A stretch of DNA of 7,083 bases from DRLZ01 sp036478815 (GTDB taxonomy: Bacteria; Pseudomonadota; Gammaproteobacteria; Methylococcales; DRLZ01): NCBI GenBank assembly GCA_036478815.1, contig JAZGEP010000334.1:1-7083 (forward strand), given 5' to 3'. The notes under the pieces are model-generated. The model was not told the DNA's origin. It was given only the letters and a program-made list of their open reading frames with translations, and did not search any database. The position numbers were made by a program, and so were the translations under genes. This document shows positions 6,176 to 7,083 of this stretch, piece after piece. Positions within the stretch are counted from its first letter, which is position 1. Every line of letters begins with the position of its first letter.

Positions 6176-6180
6176 AGGGA
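6176..6180 (+). promoter_or_regulatory. ribosome binding site that sets the GTG start of tag
   Basis: AGGGA lies seven bases before the GTG at 6188-6190. It supports the GTG as the true start, because the first in-frame ATG is far downstream, past the zinc-ligand cysteine. An ATG at 6166-6168, directly after the comM stop, opens only nine codons in another frame. Confidence 0.6.
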
Positions 6181-6187
6181 ATATTCA

Positions 6188-6760
6188 GTGCATAAGAGTC
6201 GATGTTACTGGGCGATTAATGCCAGCCAAAAAGAAGTGATTTATCATGACACAGAATGGGGTGTACCTTGTTATGATGATGATCACCTGTTCGAAATGCT
6301 GTTGCTAGAAGGAGCACAAGCCGGACTATCATGGTCGACTATACTCAACAAACGAGAAGGTTACCGTCTACATTATGATCATTTCAATCCTGAAAAAATT
6401 GCAGTATGGACAGATAAAAAAATCGAACAATTAATGCTGGAACCAGCCATTATCCGCAATCGTCTGAAAATTAAAGCGGCGGTCACTAATGCACAGTCAT
6501 TTCTGCAAGTAATCGAACAACATGTTAGTTTTTCAGATTATCTCTGGCAATTTGTTGATGGCAAGCCCATCCACAACACTTGGAAAACACATGATGATGT
6601 GCCTGCGTTTACTGAACAATCAGAGTACATGGCAAAAACGCTGCATAAAGCGGGATTCAGGTTTGTCGGAAAAACTATTTGCTATGCATATATGCAAGCT
6701 GTCGGTATGGTTAACGACCATACAACTGACTGTTTTCGACATGCAGAATGTAGTAATTAA
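6188..6760 (+). CDS. tag: DNA-3-methyladenine glycosylase I
   Basis: Tag removes 3-methyladenine from alkylated DNA by cutting the base-sugar bond, the first step of base excision repair. The 190 residues match the family length. It begins near RCYW, and HDTEWGVP (20-27) is diagnostic. LLEGAQAGLSW (39-49) holds the glutamate equivalent to E. coli Glu38 (here E41) and the base-stacking tryptophan (W49). GFRFVGKTICYAYMQAVGMV is the conserved late segment. The zinc ligands are visible: Cys6, His20, His178 and Cys182, corresponding to Cys4, His17, His175 and Cys179 in E. coli. The GTG start has a clear AGGGA ribosome binding site and lies 22 bases after comM, so it is likely the last gene of a ubiK-comM-tag unit. 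Confidence 0.97.
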   Translation: MHKSRCYWAINASQKEVIYHDTEWGVPCYDDDHLFEMLLLEGAQAGLSWSTILNKREGYRLHYDHFNPEKIAVWTDKKIEQLMLEPAIIRNRLKIKAAVTNAQSFLQVIEQHVSFSDYLWQFVDGKPIHNTWKTHDDVPAFTEQSEYMAKTLHKAGFRFVGKTICYAYMQAVGMVNDHTTDCFRHAECSN

Positions 6761-6899
6761 AGAGGGTGCTAATTCCATACACTGTCTTTTATGTCATGAA
6801 AAGCATTAACGCACTCTAGAAGGCTGTCCGAAAATAGAAAGCCTACTGCGAAAAAGCGGATTTTGGCCCGTTTTTCTGATTAAATTTGTTCAATACAAC
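6761..6899. other. gene-free stretch after tag, possible insertion-sequence remnant
   Basis: No ORF of note is present. An imperfect hairpin near the tag stop pairs 6763-6769 with 6811-6817 (seven pairs, one G-T). GGCTGTCCGAAAA at 6823-6835, preceded by CTAG at 6816-6819, resembles the ends of some bacterial insertion sequences as I remember them. No matching opposite end or transposase is in the window, so this is only a suspicion of a remnant or of an element boundary. Confidence 0.2.
6850..6876. terminator. candidate terminator hairpin after tag
   Basis: GAAAAA (6850-6855) pairs with TTTTTC (6871-6876), and CGG (6857-6859) pairs with CCG (6868-6870) across a one-base bulge, leaving an eight-base loop. 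The A-run, GC core and T-run layout is that of a bidirectional intrinsic terminator, but the GC core is only three pairs. It is 90 bases past the tag stop, so it may be the end of the ubiK-comM-tag transcript or part of a mobile remnant. Confidence 0.35.
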
Positions 6900-6956
6900 G
6901 TAACTTCTCATTAATTACAGGCAATTACGAATTAAATGTAATAAATGAGAAGTTAC
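6900..6956. repeat. large palindrome 1 (19-base arms, 19-base spacer)
   Basis: GTAACTTCTCATTAATTAC (6900-6918) and its reverse complement at 6938-6956 match at 18 of 19 positions around a 19-base AT-rich spacer. It stands four bases to the left of a second, larger palindrome, and the two together look like one compound element. No related copy is seen elsewhere in the window. Confidence 0.85.
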
Positions 6957-7065
6957 AGCATTTTGAGTTCACAAAAGTACTCATAAAATGGGCGCATAGC
7001 AGGCTACGCAACTATTTTATGAGTGCTTCTGTGGGATCAAAAGGCAAGTCAAAATCGGGAAGTTA
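6901..7065. mobile_element. possible MITE-like element with two nested hairpins
   Basis: The segment begins TAACTTCTCATT (from 6901) and, read from the other end on the minus strand, begins TAACTTCCCGATT (from 7065). These are imperfect terminal inverted repeats matching at about 11 positions with a one-base gap. Between them are two back-to-back palindromes and no coding capacity. A related sequence, lacking half the structure, sits between priA and the cinA-like gene. This fits a small non-autonomous element or a REP-like family. The true boundaries are unsure: similarity to copy A continues past 7065 to the window edge, and no target-site duplication is evident. Confidence 0.35.
6961..7042. 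repeat. large palindrome 2 (29-base arms, 24-base centre)
   Basis: Bases 6961-6989 pair with 7014-7042 at 24 of 29 positions, including a perfect inner 11-bp block, ACTCATAAAAT (6979-6989) with ATTTTATGAGT (7014-7024). The 24-base centre folds further, since GCGCATAGC and GCTACGC are largely complementary. As RNA on the plus strand, three of the five arm mismatches are G-U pairs. The right half is shared with copy A; the left outer arm is absent there. Confidence 0.85.
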
Positions 7066-7083
7066 TTAAATCCTCACTCCTAA
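6987..7083 (-). repeat. dispersed repeat, copy B (inverted relative to copy A)
   Basis: Read on the minus strand this aligns with 2858-2953, sharing the 20-base block whose plus-strand form is TCAAAAGGCAAGTCAAAATC (7037-7056). Differences concentrate in the central hairpin and at the outer end. Similarity runs to the last base of the window, so the copy may continue beyond it. With copy A it makes an inverted pair about 4.1 kb apart, flanking the cinA-like gene, ubiK, comM and tag. Confidence 0.8.

Noticed and set aside
6522..6809. 95-codon ORF overlapping tag and running 49 bases past its end.
   Set aside because: Most of it is an alternative frame of conserved tag sequence, and the non-overlapping tail is short and without a recognisable motif.

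Overview
The window looks like chromosomal DNA of a moderately AT-rich betaproteobacterium. That placement is inferred from the style of the proteins, the PriA and ComM types, and the ubiK-comM pairing, which is common in that class. A Nitrosomonas-like member is possible but not proven. Five genes are clear: priA (+), a cinA-like gene (-), ubiK (+), comM (+) and tag (+). No prophage, CRISPR array, tRNA, rRNA or transposase gene is visible.

Layout. Bases 1-631 have no large gene. They may hold the last codons of an upstream gene, followed by a terminator-like hairpin with eight Ts. After that comes a long AT-rich leader to priA with a consensus DnaA box, an exact IHF-consensus match, a head-to-head pair of perfect DnaA boxes, and a CRP-like palindrome just before the priA start. 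priA (632-2860) and the cinA-like gene (2955-4214) converge, and the 94 bases between their stop codons consist almost entirely of a dispersed repeat (copy A). The cinA-like gene then diverges across 119 bases from ubiK, comM and tag, which follow each other closely and probably form one transcription unit. After tag, about 320 bases hold no gene. They contain a terminator-like hairpin and two large back-to-back palindromes, the second carrying an inverted copy (B) of the repeat found after priA.

Theme. Four of the five genes touch DNA or competence biology. PriA restarts stalled replication, ComM is a branch-migration helicase for natural transformation, Tag removes 3-methyladenine, and the CinA family is named for competence. 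UbiK belongs to ubiquinone synthesis. Nothing here amounts to a clearly new system. The points most worth pursuing are the origin-like DnaA-box region upstream of priA, the diverged palindromic repeat family, and the CinA-like protein whose amidase active site looks destroyed.
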